Shown piece after piece: positions 19,749 through 28,621 of a stretch of DNA of 64,000 nt (the stretch's first letter is position 1; every line of letters starts with the position of its first letter). The stretch is from Rhodocyclaceae bacterium (GTDB lineage Bacteria; Pseudomonadota; Gammaproteobacteria; Burkholderiales; Rhodocyclaceae), in the NCBI GenBank assembly GCA_030681195.1, contig JAUXXJ010000005.1, forward strand, positions 1-64,000. Reading direction: 5' to 3'. The notes under the pieces were generated by a model. It saw only the letters and a list, made by a program, of their open reading frames with translations. It searched no databases and had not been told where the DNA came from. The position numbers and the translations under genes were made by a program.

Positions 19749-21221
19749 ATGGCTGCATTGACCCGTGAAGAAACCCAGGCCCTCATTGCTGAGGTGCTTG
19801 AGGTTTATCCCGAGAAAGCAAAGAAAGACCGTGCCAAGCACCTGATGGTGAACGACAAGGCGTTGGAGTCGTCGAAGAAGTGCATCACCTCCAACCGCAA
19901 GTCGCTGCCCGGTGTGATGACCATGCGCGGCTGTGCCTACGCCGGTTCCAAGGGCGTGGTCTGGGGTCCGATCAAGGACATGATCTCGATCTCGCACGGT
20001 CCGATTGGCTGCGGCCAGTATGCACGTGGCGGCCGCCGCAACTACTACGTTGGCACCACCGGCGTGGATACCTTCTGCGAGATGAACTTCACCTCCGATT
20101 TCCAGGAGAAGGACATTGTTTTCGGCGGCGACAAGAAGCTGGCCAAGCTGATGGAAGAGATCGAAATGCTCTTCCCGATGAACAAGGGTATTTCGGTGCA
20201 GTCCGAGTGTCCGGTCGGTCTGATCGGCGACGACATCGAAGCCGTGTCGAAAAAGATGGCCGCACAAATCAACAAGCCGGTTGTGCCGGTGCGTTGCGAA
20301 GGCTTCCGTGGCGTTTCCCAGTCGCTCGGCCACCACATCGCCAACGACTCGGTGCGCGACTGGATTCTCTCCAACCGCGACGGTCAGGCTTTCGAGAAGA
20401 CCCCGTACGACGTGGCCATCCTTGGCGACTACAACATCGGCGGCGATGCCTGGGCCTCGCGCATCCTGCTCGAGGAGATGGGTTTGCGCGTGGTGGCCCA
20501 GTGGTCCGGCGACGGCACCCTGGCCGAAATGGAGAACACCCCGAACGTCAAGCTCAACCTGCTGCACTGCTACCGTTCGATGAACTACATCTCCCGCCAC
20601 ATGGAAGAGAAGTACGGTATCCCATGGCTTGAGTACAACTTCTTCGGCCCGACCAAGATCGCCGAATCGCTGCGCGCCATCGCGTCGCACTTCGACGACC
20701 GCATCAAGGAAGGCGCTGAGCGCGTGATCGAGAGATATACGCCGGAAATGAACGCCGTGATCGCCAAGTTCAAGCCGCGTCTGCAGGGCAAGAAGGTCAT
20801 GCTCTACGTCGGCGGCCTGCGTCCGCGTCACGTCGTCGGTGCCTATGAAGACCTGGGCATGGAAGTGGTCGGCACCGGCTACGAATTCGCGCACAACGAT
20901 GACTACGATCGCACCATGAAGGATATGGGCGATGCCACGCTGATCTACGACGACGTTACCGGTCACGAGCTCGACGAGTTCGTCAAGGTGATGAAGCCCG
21001 ATCTGATCGGTTCCGGCATCAAGGAAAAGTACGTCTTCCACAAGATGGGCGTGCCCTTCCGTCAGTTGCACAGCTGGGACTACTCCGGCCCCTACCATGG
21101 CTACGACGGCTTCGCCATCTTCGCCAAGGACATGGACCTGACCCTGAACAATCCGGTCTGGAAGATGCTCAAGGCACCGTGGCTGAAGGACGAGGCCACT
21201 GCCGAGAAGAAGGTTGCCTAA
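19749..21221 (+). CDS. nifD: Nitrogenase molybdenum-iron protein alpha chain
   Basis: NifD holds FeMo-co and shares the P-cluster with NifK. The 490-residue protein shows the P-cluster cysteines in [23 protein letters not shown] and [12 protein letters not shown], the FeMo-co Cys in [11 protein letters not shown] and the FeMo-co His in [20 protein letters not shown] precedes ATG 19749. Length and all ligands are normal for a Mo-dependent enzyme. Confidence 0.99.
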   Translation: MAALTREETQALIAEVLEVYPEKAKKDRAKHLMVNDKALESSKKCITSNRKSLPGVMTMRGCAYAGSKGVVWGPIKDMISISHGPIGCGQYARGGRRNYYVGTTGVDTFCEMNFTSDFQEKDIVFGGDKKLAKLMEEIEMLFPMNKGISVQSECPVGLIGDDIEAVSKKMAAQINKPVVPVRCEGFRGVSQSLGHHIANDSVRDWILSNRDGQAFEKTPYDVAILGDYNIGGDAWASRILLEEMGLRVVAQWSGDGTLAEMENTPNVKLNLLHCYRSMNYISRHMEEKYGIPWLEYNFFGPTKIAESLRAIASHFDDRIKEGAERVIERYTPEMNAVIAKFKPRLQGKKVMLYVGGLRPRHVVGAYEDLGMEVVGTGYEFAHNDDYDRTMKDMGDATLIYDDVTGHELDEFVKVMKPDLIGSGIKEKYVFHKMGVPFRQLHSWDYSGPYHGYDGFAIFAKDMDLTLNNPVWKMLKAPWLKDEATAEKKVA

Positions 21222-21301
21222 GGTAGTTCGCACCAACGAATCCCATTCCGATCAACCGATGCCCGTGTCCACAGATAGATGGCCGGGCGAAGGAGACCAA
21301 A

Positions 21302-22870
21302 ATGCAAGCAATTGATGATATCAAGCCGTGTTTTCCCCTGTTCCGGGACGACGACTACAAGGGCATGATCGCGCGTAAGCGCGAGAAGTTTGAAGAAACC
21401 TCCTCCAAGGAAAAAGTCGCCGAAGTTTTCAACTGGACGACCACTAAGGAGTATCAGGACCTTAACTTCAAGCGCGAGGCCCTGACCATCAACCCGGCCA
21501 AGCAGTGCCAGCCGCTCGGTTCCGCCCTGTGCGGCCTGGGCTTCCACAAGGCACTGGTGTACATCCACGGTTCGCAAGGTTGCGTGGCCTATTTCCGCAC
21601 CTACTTCAACCGTCACTTCAAAGAGCCGATTGCCTTCATCGCCGACTCGATGACGGAAGATGCCGCCGTGTTCGGCGGTCAGAAGAACGTTCATGAAGGT
21701 CTCGCCAACGCCAAGGCGCTCTACGGCGCCGAGATGATCGTGATGTCGACCACCTGTATCGCCGAGGTGATCGGCGACGACCTGAACGCCTTCATCGGCA
21801 ACGCCCGCAAGGAAGGCCACATTCCCGAGGACTTCCCGGTGCCTTTCGCGCACACCCCGTCCTTCGTTGGCTCGCACGTCACCGGCTGGGACAACATGGA
21901 AGAGGGCATCCTGCGCTACTACACCCTCAATGCCATGGAAGGCAAGGAGGTCGGCAAGAATGGCAAGATCAACATCGTGCCGGGCTTCGAGACCTACCTG
22001 GGCAACTACCGCGTGATCAAGCGCATGCTGAAGGAAATGGACGTCGATTACACGATGCTCTGTGATCCCGAAGAAGTGCTCGACACCCCGGCCGATGGCG
22101 AGTTCCGCATGTATGCCGGCGGCACCACCCAGGACGAGATCAAGGATGCGCCGAACGCCAAGAACACCTTCCTGATCCAGCCGATGGGTTGCGACAAGAC
22201 CCGCAAGTTCGTCGAGACCACCTGGAATCACGAAGTGCCCAAGCTCAACATCCCGATGGGCGTGGAATGGACCGACGAGTTCCTGATGAAGGTTTCGGAA
22301 GTCACTGGCAAGCCGATCGCGCCCTCGCTGCAACTGGAGCGTGGCCGTCTGGTCGATATGATGACCGACTCGCACGCCTGGCTGCATGGCAAGAAGATGG
22401 CCGTCTATGGCGACCCCGACTTCACCATGGGCATGGTCAAGCTGATGATGGAATTCGGCATCGAGCCCACCCACGTCGTCTGCAACAACGGCAGCAAAAA
22501 GTGGGCGAAAGCCATGGAAAAACTGCTGGCCTCCAGCCCCTACGGCGCCAACGGCAAGGCCTACCCGGGCGCTGACCTGTGGCACCTGCGCAGCCTGTGC
22601 TTCACCGACAAGCCGGATTTCCTCATCGGCAACAGCTACGGCAAGTACATCCAGCGCGACACGCTGCACAAGGGTGAGGAGTTCGAGGTGCCGCTGATCC
22701 GTATCGGCTTCCCGATCTTCGACCGTCACCATCTGCATCGTCAGACCACGCTCGGCTACGAAGGCGCCATGCAGGTGCTGACGACGCTGACCAATGCGGT
22801 GTTGGAGCGTCTGGACGATCAGACCCGTGGCATGGGAACTACCGACTACAACCACGACCTGGTTCGGTAA
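21302..22870 (+). CDS. nifK: Nitrogenase molybdenum-iron protein beta chain
   Basis: The 522-residue beta subunit carries its P-cluster cysteines in KQCQPLGSALC, IHGSQGCVAYFR and STTCIAEVIGDD. The C-terminal DQTRGMGTTDYNHDLVR is typical. The gene follows nifD after 80 bases, with a GAAGGAG ribosome site. Confidence 0.99.
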   Translation: MQAIDDIKPCFPLFRDDDYKGMIARKREKFEETSSKEKVAEVFNWTTTKEYQDLNFKREALTINPAKQCQPLGSALCGLGFHKALVYIHGSQGCVAYFRTYFNRHFKEPIAFIADSMTEDAAVFGGQKNVHEGLANAKALYGAEMIVMSTTCIAEVIGDDLNAFIGNARKEGHIPEDFPVPFAHTPSFVGSHVTGWDNMEEGILRYYTLNAMEGKEVGKNGKINIVPGFETYLGNYRVIKRMLKEMDVDYTMLCDPEEVLDTPADGEFRMYAGGTTQDEIKDAPNAKNTFLIQPMGCDKTRKFVETTWNHEVPKLNIPMGVEWTDEFLMKVSEVTGKPIAPSLQLERGRLVDMMTDSHAWLHGKKMAVYGDPDFTMGMVKLMMEFGIEPTHVVCNNGSKKWAKAMEKLLASSPYGANGKAYPGADLWHLRSLCFTDKPDFLIGNSYGKYIQRDTLHKGEEFEVPLIRIGFPIFDRHHLHRQTTLGYEGAMQVLTTLTNAVLERLDDQTRGMGTTDYNHDLVR

Positions 22871-22876
22871 TCAACC

Positions 22877-23098
22877 ATGGCCAACATCATGATCCGCCGC
22901 AGCGCCGAAGGTTATGTGTTCTACATGCCCAAGCGCGATATCGAAGACCAGATTACTTCGATGGAATTCGATACCCCGGAAAAGTGGGGCGGCGAGATCA
23001 AGTTGAAGAATGGTGGCTGCTACTTCATCGAACCGCAAAGCGCGCCCGAGCGTCTGCCCTACTCGGTGCGCGCAAAGCGAATCGATGGCGTCGAGTAA
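22877..23098 (+). CDS. nifT: NifT/FixU family protein
   Basis: A 73-residue protein typical of NifT: MANIMIRRSAEGYVFYMPKR and KWGGEIKLKNGGCYFIEP. It starts 6 bases after nifK. The function of NifT is unclear; mutants usually fix nitrogen. Confidence 0.95.
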   Translation: MANIMIRRSAEGYVFYMPKRDIEDQITSMEFDTPEKWGGEIKLKNGGCYFIEPQSAPERLPYSVRAKRIDGVE

Positions 23099-23116
23099 TT
23101 TTCAAGGAGAAATATC

Positions 23117-23311
23117 ATGGCAATGAAAATCGTCCAGGCGGAATGCACTTCCTGTGGTGACTGCGTGCCGGTCTGTCCGACCACCTCGATTACCGAGAAG
23201 GGCGGCATCTACAAGATCAACAAGGAAACCTGCAACGAGTGCGACGATCAGGATTCTCCCAAGTGTGTGGCTGCCTGCCCCGCCGGGGATGCCTGCATCG
23301 TTTATGCCTGA
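23117..23311 (+). CDS. 2[4Fe-4S] ferredoxin in nifHDK operon
   Basis: A 64-residue bacterial ferredoxin with CTSCGDCVPVCP and CNEC...KCVAACP (seven-residue loop). It lies between nifT and nafY with AAGGAG before ATG 23117, so it is a plausible electron carrier for nitrogenase or cofactor assembly. Confidence 0.93.
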   Translation: MAMKIVQAECTSCGDCVPVCPTTSITEKGGIYKINKETCNECDDQDSPKCVAACPAGDACIVYA

Positions 23312-23333
23312 CATTCAGTAAAAGGAGACGGAC

Positions 23334-24071
23334 ATGACCCAGGCCATGACTCGCGAAGCCGCCTTGCGATTGGGGTTGGCAGCCAATGAGTTGCCGGGCC
23401 TGGGCGTGCCCGCCCTGGTCACTGCAATTGCCGATCACTGCGGTTTGCCGCTGACGGAAACCAAACTCGCGGCGCTCACCGTGACGGATTTGCGCGTGAT
23501 TATCGCTGGCGACGATCACGCCGAGCAGGATTGCCAAGTCGGCTACGACATGGATACGCTCAAGCGCGCCGTACGCTTTCTGTGGGGCGAGGGCGTTGAA
23601 GGCAGCGAACTGCCGCCGCTCGACATCTATGCCGAGGGCGACATGCCCGGCTCGATTCGCGTCGCCTGTGCCTCGAACAGTGCTGAATTGATCGATGGTC
23701 ATTTCGGCTCCTGCGAACGATTTCTGATCTATCAGGTGTCGCCGACGGAAACTCGTCTCATCGCCGTACGGCCGACGCTTGAAGCCGAGCATGCCGAGGA
23801 CAAGAATCTTGCGCGTGCTGAAATCATCAAGGACTGTCAGGTGGCCTACTTCCAGTCCATCGGCGGACCGGCCGCCGCCAAGGTGGTGCGTGCCGGCGTG
23901 CATCCCGTCAAGCTCAATCCAAAAGTCGGCGCTGGCAAGACGGCAAGAGAGATTCTGGCTGACCTGCAGCAGGCGATCAAGAGCCCGCCGCCCTGGCTGG
24001 CCAAGGTGATGGGCGTCGAATCGGCCGCGCTGGCGGTCTATCGCGAGCTGGTCGAGGCGGAGGAAGAGTGA
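23334..24071 (+). CDS. nafY: NifY/NafY-family FeMo-co binding chaperone
   Basis: NafY binds apo-dinitrogenase and FeMo-co and helps cofactor insertion. The 245-residue protein has the N-terminal NafY core domain (MTREAALRLGLAANELPG) and a C-terminal NifX-like domain from about residue 118 (GSIRVACASNSAELIDGHFGSC, in which the His binds cofactor in the family). It ends with the NafY-type PPPWLAKVMG. A repeat copy (23921-23944) is read as KVGAGKTAR in a loop where related proteins, as I recall, are a few residues shorter. The next gene's GTG overlaps its stop. Confidence 0.9.
   Translation: MTQAMTREAALRLGLAANELPGLGVPALVTAIADHCGLPLTETKLAALTVTDLRVIIAGDDHAEQDCQVGYDMDTLKRAVRFLWGEGVEGSELPPLDIYAEGDMPGSIRVACASNSAELIDGHFGSCERFLIYQVSPTETRLIAVRPTLEAEHAEDKNLARAEIIKDCQVAYFQSIGGPAAAKVVRAGVHPVKLNPKVGAGKTAREILADLQQAIKSPPPWLAKVMGVESAALAVYRELVEAEEE
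23921..23944 (+). repeat. Short interspersed repeat copy 4, in nafY
   Basis: AAAAGTCGGCGCTGGCAAGA then CGGC, one mismatch to the core. It is in frame as KVGAGKTA. Confidence 0.75.
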
Positions 24072-24355
24072 GCACGGTGATCACGCCCGCGTATCTCGAC
24101 CAGGTGCTGACGCAGGTGGCGGCGCAGTCATCGCTCGCGCATGAGGCCTTGGCGCAACGCCTGCGTGATCACTTTCCCGGTTGCCACATCTCTATTTGCA
24201 GCGAGGACGATGTGTCGCCGCGTCTTACGCCGGCGGCTGAGAACAAGGTTTGCGAGATTTACTATGTGGCCAGCGGCGAACACTGCCTTAGCCTCACCAA
24301 CGATGAGGCCGCCGCAACCGGCATCGTGGTGGCGCTGCGTGACGACGAAGACTGA
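24068..24355 (+). CDS. Small nif-operon protein of unknown function (DUF6129-like)
   Basis: A 95-residue protein starting at GTG 24068, which overlaps the nafY stop (GTGA), so translation is coupled. It has two cysteines in FPGCHISICSEDD and a third in NKVCEIYYVASGEHCL. Position between nafY and lrv matches the small open reading frame of the Azotobacter nif cluster, likely the DUF6129 family; I assign this by context and memory. The role is unknown. Confidence 0.8.
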   Translation: MSTVITPAYLDQVLTQVAAQSSLAHEALAQRLRDHFPGCHISICSEDDVSPRLTPAAENKVCEIYYVASGEHCLSLTNDEAAATGIVVALRDDED

Positions 24356-25091
24356 GGCTTCGCCCGAGATCGCCGCAGCGGAGGCGATGTGCGCTACTTG
24401 CCCACATGCCGCGACCCTGTTGCCGCAGAACCGCTGTCAGCCGCTTGATCGCTGTGTCAAGAGCCAGAGTGGCCGGCAGATGGATCGATTCTTTCGCGCC
24501 AATCCCGATGAGGCCGTGCATTATCTGGGCGATCCCCACTGGGAACGCCGTGCCATCGCCGTGCGCTATGCGCCCCTGATGGACGTACGCGCCCTGTGCG
24601 CCGACCGCGACGAGGTCGTACGGCGTGTCGTCGCCACCCGTCTGCCGCCCGAAGAATTGCCCCGGTTGCGCCGCGATCCCGACCGCGAGGTGCGGATTAC
24701 CGTCGCGCAACGCCTGCCCGTCGATGATCTGCTCTCGATGGCCGGCGATGTCGATTACATGGTGCGCGTGATTGTCGCGCGGCGCCTTTCACATGGCCGC
24801 CTGCCGCGCCTGGTCAAAGACCCGGAACGCGAAGTGCGCAAGACCGTGGCGCTGCGCCTGCCGGCGTTTGCGCTGGCCAAACTGATCGACGATCCCGAAC
24901 CCGAAGTGCGGCGCATCGTCGCCGAGCGCGCGCTGCCGCACGATGCCGCGCGCCTGCTCGCCGATGAGGACTGGACCGTGCGCTATGCCGCCGCCGAACA
25001 TGCGCCACTGGAAGATGTACGGGCCTTGCTGGATGACCCGGAGGCTGAAGTAAGGCGCATGGTCTGGCAGCGGATCGCCGAGGCCGATTGA
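24339..25091 (+). CDS. 4Fe-4S-binding leucine-rich-repeat-variant (LRV) protein
   Basis: The N-terminus carries a cysteine cluster (MCATCPH, QNRCQPLDRC) for a [4Fe-4S] centre. From about residue 60 there are eight or more 24-residue alpha-helical repeats of the form DPxxEVRxxVAxRLPxxxLxxL (for example DPEREVRKTVALRLP). This is the architecture of the Azotobacter vinelandii LRV protein, encoded at the same place in its nif cluster. GTG 24339 overlaps the previous gene; ATG 24387, just before the first Cys pair, is the alternative. Possibly a redox-sensitive scaffold; the function is not established. Confidence 0.88.
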   Translation: MTTKTEASPEIAAAEAMCATCPHAATLLPQNRCQPLDRCVKSQSGRQMDRFFRANPDEAVHYLGDPHWERRAIAVRYAPLMDVRALCADRDEVVRRVVATRLPPEELPRLRRDPDREVRITVAQRLPVDDLLSMAGDVDYMVRVIVARRLSHGRLPRLVKDPEREVRKTVALRLPAFALAKLIDDPEPEVRRIVAERALPHDAARLLADEDWTVRYAAAEHAPLEDVRALLDDPEAEVRRMVWQRIAEAD

Positions 25092-25110
25092 ATTCAACAG
25101 GAGCAAGAAC

Positions 25111-26100
25111 ATGTCAGCACCCCTACCCACCACCACGCCCGAGCTTACCGCCGTCGCCCATCTGATTGCCGAAGCCTGCGTGCAGGTGTCCGTCGCGCAG
25201 GGGCCGGCCGCCCTGGCCCGCGAACTTGCGCGCATCGTCCCGCAATACGCCTTTCGCGAAGTGCTTGCGCGCGGCGGCTGGTATCGGCTCGGTGGTGTGG
25301 TCGATGCCCAGGGTCAGCACATTGCCGACGATCTCGAAAGCTGGGCGACCGACGAGCTGTCGCGTCATGGTGATGACCTGTCTGCCGTGGCCAGCGCGCA
25401 TGCCGACGATGACCTGCATGCCACGCGCCTGACCGGCAAGACGCACTACTGGGTGGCGCGTACCGGCGATGGTGCCGCCAACTTCCTCCAGATAGAGCTG
25501 GAAGAGCTGCAGGAAGTCGTCTGTCACGCCCTGTTCCCCGACGGCGAAGCCCCCTCCAGCTTGGAAGACCTCGTCGATCCGCGCGATGCCTGTCCGGGCA
25601 ATCAGGCGGCGCTGGGCGTGCCCTTCTATGCCCTGCGGCGCATTACCGATATCGCCGATTTTCTCGCCGGCATGCACGATCAGAAACCCGAGCCGCAGCC
25701 CGTCCATCGCTTCATTGATGCCTGGGAGAAGAGCACGGCCAGCCATGCCACCGAATTCAGCAACCACTGGGTGATCGCGGTGCGCGAGCACCTTGATCGC
25801 TTCCGCCAGCCGATTCGCAGCGCCAGCCCGGTGGCGGCCTTCAATGGTGCGCAGCCGCGCTTCGAAGGCGGCTTTGGCGCCAATGAGCTAAGGGGGCTGG
25901 CACTCGCCGACGCTCTGCACCGCTTTGACCGCCAGCTCGGCTATCCGATGGCCTGGTTCTTCCACATGCTCACCACCAAGAGCGTACCGCACGCCGTCGC
26001 CACCATCGCCATCGAAGACGTGCAGGGCGGTTTCAACTACCTGCCCGACCGCGACGTGCAGATCGTGCGCGACTGGCTGCATCGTCCGTACAGTTTCTAA
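25111..26100 (+). CDS. Uncharacterised nif-cluster protein
   Basis: A 329-residue soluble protein that I do not recognise. Start ATG 25111 has AGGAG upstream. It has few cysteines (VVCHALF, RDACPGN), a conserved-looking segment THYWVARTGDGAANFLQIELEELQEVV, and a helical C-terminal half ending YNYLPDRDVQIVRDWLHRP-like. It follows lrv after 19 bases and is followed immediately by a zinc-ribbon protein, so it is probably the penultimate gene of the nifHDK operon. No signal peptide or membrane segment. Confidence 0.8.
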   Translation: MSAPLPTTTPELTAVAHLIAEACVQVSVAQGPAALARELARIVPQYAFREVLARGGWYRLGGVVDAQGQHIADDLESWATDELSRHGDDLSAVASAHADDDLHATRLTGKTHYWVARTGDGAANFLQIELEELQEVVCHALFPDGEAPSSLEDLVDPRDACPGNQAALGVPFYALRRITDIADFLAGMHDQKPEPQPVHRFIDAWEKSTASHATEFSNHWVIAVREHLDRFRQPIRSASPVAAFNGAQPRFEGGFGANELRGLALADALHRFDRQLGYPMAWFFHMLTTKSVPHAVATIAIEDVQGGFNYLPDRDVQIVRDWLHRPYSF

Positions 26101-26101
26101 G

Positions 26102-26398
26102 ATGGCCAAGCGCGACGCCACCTGTCCGCTCTGCGGCGCGAAGCTCACCCCGGCACAGGTACTCGATGCCAGCGAGGAAATCGCCGACGCCGCGCTCGGC
26201 GTCCTCACCTGTTGCTGCCCCCACTGCCAAGGGCATTTCGACGCGCAGCCCCAGGCCGGCAACATCGCCATCGGCTACCTGCGCGACGGCCGCTTCGATA
26301 CGGTACTCAACCTGCCCTGCGAAGGACTGGTGGCCCTGACCGATGGCGTGACACTCAGAATCAGGGCCGGCGAGCGCAACTGGAAATTCAGCAGCTAG
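26102..26398 (+). CDS. Small zinc-ribbon-like protein, end of nifHDK operon
   Basis: A 98-residue protein with CPLCGAK near the N-terminus and CCCPHCQGHF about 30 residues later, a probable zinc ribbon. ATG 26102 lies one base after the preceding stop, so translation is coupled. No family is recognised beyond the metal site. Confidence 0.75.
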   Translation: MAKRDATCPLCGAKLTPAQVLDASEEIADAALGVLTCCCPHCQGHFDAQPQAGNIAIGYLRDGRFDTVLNLPCEGLVALTDGVTLRIRAGERNWKFSS

Positions 26399-26440
26399 CG
26401 TTTGCAACCGCATTTAATCAGCACTTCCCTGGCGTGCTAT

Positions 26441-26463
26441 ATTCTGGACAGTCTAGCCAGAAT
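26441..26463. promoter_or_regulatory. Operator-like palindrome of VapBC-like pair
   Basis: ATTCTGG-N9-CCAGAAT, a 7-bp inverted repeat overlapping a TATATT -10-like hexamer and ending just before the AAGGAGG ribosome site of the antitoxin. This fits autorepression by an antitoxin or TA complex. Confidence 0.65.
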
Positions 26464-26475
26464 AAGGAGGAAATC

Positions 26476-26730
26476 ATGCACGCAGAGTGGCAATTGCAAG
26501 CGGCCAAAAACGGCCTGAGCCAACTCATCAAGGAGGCAGTGGCCGGTGCGCCGCAGCGCGTTACGCTGCACGGCAAGCCGGCAGCAGTCGTCGTTTCGGC
26601 CGCCGAATACGAGCGTCTTACCCGCCGTGCCAAGGGCAAGCTTTCCGCCGCGCTGTTGCGGCCCGACGTTGCCGGCGAGGACATCGACTTTAGCCGCAAC
26701 CGCGACACGGGACGGGAACTGACACTGTGA
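26476..26730 (+). CDS. Phd/YefM-family antitoxin
   Basis: An 84-residue protein with the Phd/YefM signature (WQLQAAKNGLSQLIKEA, QRVTLHGKPAAVVVSAAEYERL). The start follows AAGGAGG by five bases. It overlaps the PIN-domain toxin by four bases (GTGA), the usual arrangement of a type II pair. Confidence 0.92.
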   Translation: MHAEWQLQAAKNGLSQLIKEAVAGAPQRVTLHGKPAAVVVSAAEYERLTRRAKGKLSAALLRPDVAGEDIDFSRNRDTGRELTL

Positions 26731-27149
26731 GCTGGCTGCTCGATACCTGCACGCTGTCGGAGTACATCAAGAAGGCGCCGACTCAGTCAGTTATTCAGTG
26801 GCTGGACGAACAGGACGAAGACAGCCTGTTCCTCAGCGTCGTCACGCTGGGCGAGATCGAGAAGGGCATTCTCAAGCTGAAGGCCCGTGACGCGCGCCGC
26901 AGCCAGAAGCTCACCGCCTGGCTAGGTAAAGTCGAACAGCGTTTCGCCGGCCGTATCCTGCCGCTCAACAACGCCGCGCTGCATGCCTGGGCACAACTTG
27001 CCGCCAGCGCCGAGCTTTCCGGCCAGCCCCTGCCGGTGCTGGATGGCCTCATCATGGCCACCGCTCAATGCCACGGCCTGACCGTGGTTACGCGCAATAC
27101 CGATGATTTTCGTGCCTACCCGCTGGTTTTTGATCCCTGGCAGATATAG
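26727..27149 (+). CDS. PIN-domain toxin (VapC family)
   Basis: The 140-residue PIN nuclease has the acidic residues of the family: LLDTCTLSEYIK at the start, SVVTLGEIEKGI, LDGLIMATAQCHGLTVVTRNTDDF near the end. VapC proteins cut tRNA or rRNA. It starts at GTG 26727. Its 3' end runs into the first codons of a BrnT-like reading frame that lacks its own start. Confidence 0.92.
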   Translation: MSWLLDTCTLSEYIKKAPTQSVIQWLDEQDEDSLFLSVVTLGEIEKGILKLKARDARRSQKLTAWLGKVEQRFAGRILPLNNAALHAWAQLAASAELSGQPLPVLDGLIMATAQCHGLTVVTRNTDDFRAYPLVFDPWQI

Positions 27150-27409
27150 AGCGCCCCAAGAAGGCCGCCGCCAATCTCCGCAAGCACGGCATCAGCTTCG
27201 AGGAAGCGCAGACGGCCTTCCATGATGATCGCGCCAAACTGATCGACGACCCGGATCATTCGGAAGAGGAAGACCGTTTCGTTCTGCTCGGCATGAGTTA
27301 TGCCCTGAAAATCCTGGTGGTCTGCCATTGCTACCGGGACGAAGGTGGCGCGATTCGCATCATCTCTGCCCGCAAGGCCACCCCCACGGAAATGAAATCC
27401 TACCCATGA
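27137..27409 (+). pseudogene. BrnT-like ribonuclease toxin, 5' end lost
   Basis: The frame, open from 27134, encodes KAAANLRKHGISFEEAQTAF, HSEEEDRFVLLGMSYALKIL, VCHCYRD and IRIISARKATPTEMKSYP, a BrnT toxin nearly complete at its C-terminus. The N-terminal FxWDxxK motif is missing, and there is no ATG/GTG/TTG before the conserved region; only a CTG at 27137 is available. The 5' end looks replaced by the 3' end of the PIN toxin gene. It is followed by a frameshifted brnA, so the pair is probably dead. Confidence 0.75.
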
Positions 27410-27420
27410 GAGGAATTACC

Positions 27421-27620
27421 ATGCGGAAAGAATACGACTTCTCCAAGGCCGGCGAATCCCTACGCTTCCCAGCTGAAGAAACAGGTCACCATTCGTCTCG
27501 ACGAAGAATCCATCGCCTATTTCAAATCCCTGTCCGACGAGGTCGGCATCCCCTACCAGAGCCTTATCAACCTCTACCTGCGCGACCATGCACCGCAAGC
27601 TGAACCTGAACTGGCAATAA
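27421..27620 (+). pseudogene. BrnA-like antitoxin, two frameshifts
   Basis: It starts MRKEYDFSKA in one frame, continues as NPYASQLKKQVTIRLDEE...SLINLYLRD in a second frame, and ends RKLNLNWQ-stop in a third. All three parts fit BrnA in order, so one indel near 27450 and one near 27590 have broken the gene. Sequencing error is possible, but the truncated toxin partner supports decay. Confidence 0.8.
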
Positions 27621-27642
27621 ACATGAAGCAGCAAGATGGATC

Positions 27643-27665
27643 GCCATCCCGCCAGCGCCGACTTT
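27643..27665 (-). repeat. Short interspersed repeat copy 5
   Basis: Minus strand AAAGTCGGCGCTGGCGGGAT then GGC, between the brnA remnant and a HigA-like fragment. Confidence 0.8.
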
Positions 27666-27679
27666 CGGGAACTCCAAGT

Positions 27680-27857
27680 TCAGACCAAGGGTTCCTGCTC
27701 GATCTCGTAAGCTTCGATCAAATCGCCAACGACCGTCAGCAAGGAATATAACGGATGGGCGCTGTCGTCGCGCACGGTATCGAGCAGGGTATTGAGCAAG
27801 GCTGTTGTCCGGGCATAGTCGGCATCGACAGACAGTGGCCACCCGTCAAGGCATAAC
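27680..27857 (-). pseudogene. HigA-like antitoxin fragment
   Basis: The minus strand encodes PLSVDADYARTTALLNTLLD and VVGDLIEAYEIEQEPL-V-stop, which matches the N-terminal segment of HigA-type antitoxins (acidic helix, LxxLVEAYExEHYPI). It has no start codon and no helix-turn-helix; it is bounded by repeat copies 5 and 6, both in the same orientation. Confidence 0.6.
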
Positions 27858-27880
27858 GCCTCCCGCCAGCGCCGACTTTT
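27858..27880 (-). repeat. Short interspersed repeat copy 6
   Basis: Minus strand AAAAGTCGGCGCTGGCGGGA then GGC, 25 bases beyond the stop of the nucleotidyltransferase gene. Confidence 0.85.
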
Positions 27881-27904
27881 CCGCGCGGCTAGGCCGCAGG
27901 TCGT

Positions 27905-28621
27905 TCAGTTGTTCGACGTAATCGTCAGGTTAACTATGGATTGAAGGCGGGTCAGCGTTATCTTGACGCGCTCGGCCAAGGATTCATCCTGCGTCAGCAG
28001 GCCGGGCAGGTAGTTGTCGAAGTGTGGCGTGGCAATCAGGGCAGCGCAGCGGGCAACGAGATAGGCTTGCAAGTCAGCCGATGCAGAGGCAATTTCCACC
28101 GGCAGTTCAGGACGCCCGTCGATAACATTGATGATGTCTTCCAGGTCGTGACTGCCGAGGATGTCGGCATTGCCACGATCGGTGAAGGCCTCGAACTTCG
28201 TGGCCAGAAAGTGCGGTGCCGCGATCAAGCGAATTTTGCTGCCGTTCGGCAGATCGATAGGGTTGGCAGCGGTCACGGCGGCCCGATACCAGCGATTGGC
28301 AAAACCGAGAATGCTGGCATCGGTGGGCATCAGGTCTACTTCGATTTCCCGATAACGCCAGCGGCAGATCGGCGCATCGGGTGCGGTGTCGCGCTTGAAG
28401 CCTCGCTTGGCAAAGGCGGCCTCCATTTCGTGATAGCCGCGCAGGGCGGTCACTTCGGCCACCAGATCGACATCGTAGGTCACCCGCGCCATCGATGCCG
28501 CCGGGTCGGTCATCAACAGGCCGGCGGCGCAACCGCCAACGAACACCAGTTCGTTGCACAACGAGCCCAGTGCAGCGGCGATCAGTTCCACCTTGGCGAG
28601 ATTCGGGTCCTGCAGGTTCAT
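27905..28621 (-). CDS. AbiEii/MenT-like nucleotidyltransferase (putative toxin)
   Basis: The 238-residue protein has a nucleotidyltransferase core: VFVGGCAAGLLMTD, then ARVTYDVDLVAEV (metal-binding D-x-D) and ICRWRYREIEVDLMP (third acidic residue). This is the pattern of AbiEii-type toxins that add nucleotides to tRNA. Its ATG overlaps the stop of the winged-helix gene by four bases, the normal antitoxin-toxin order. The substrate is inferred from the family. Confidence 0.75.
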   Translation of the reverse strand: MNLQDPNLAKVELIAAALGSLCNELVFVGGCAAGLLMTDPAASMARVTYDVDLVAEVTALRGYHEMEAAFAKRGFKRDTAPDAPICRWRYREIEVDLMPTDASILGFANRWYRAAVTAANPIDLPNGSKIRLIAAPHFLATKFEAFTDRGNADILGSHDLEDIINVIDGRPELPVEIASASADLQAYLVARCAALIATPHFDNYLPGLLTQDESLAERVKITLTRLQSIVNLTITSNN

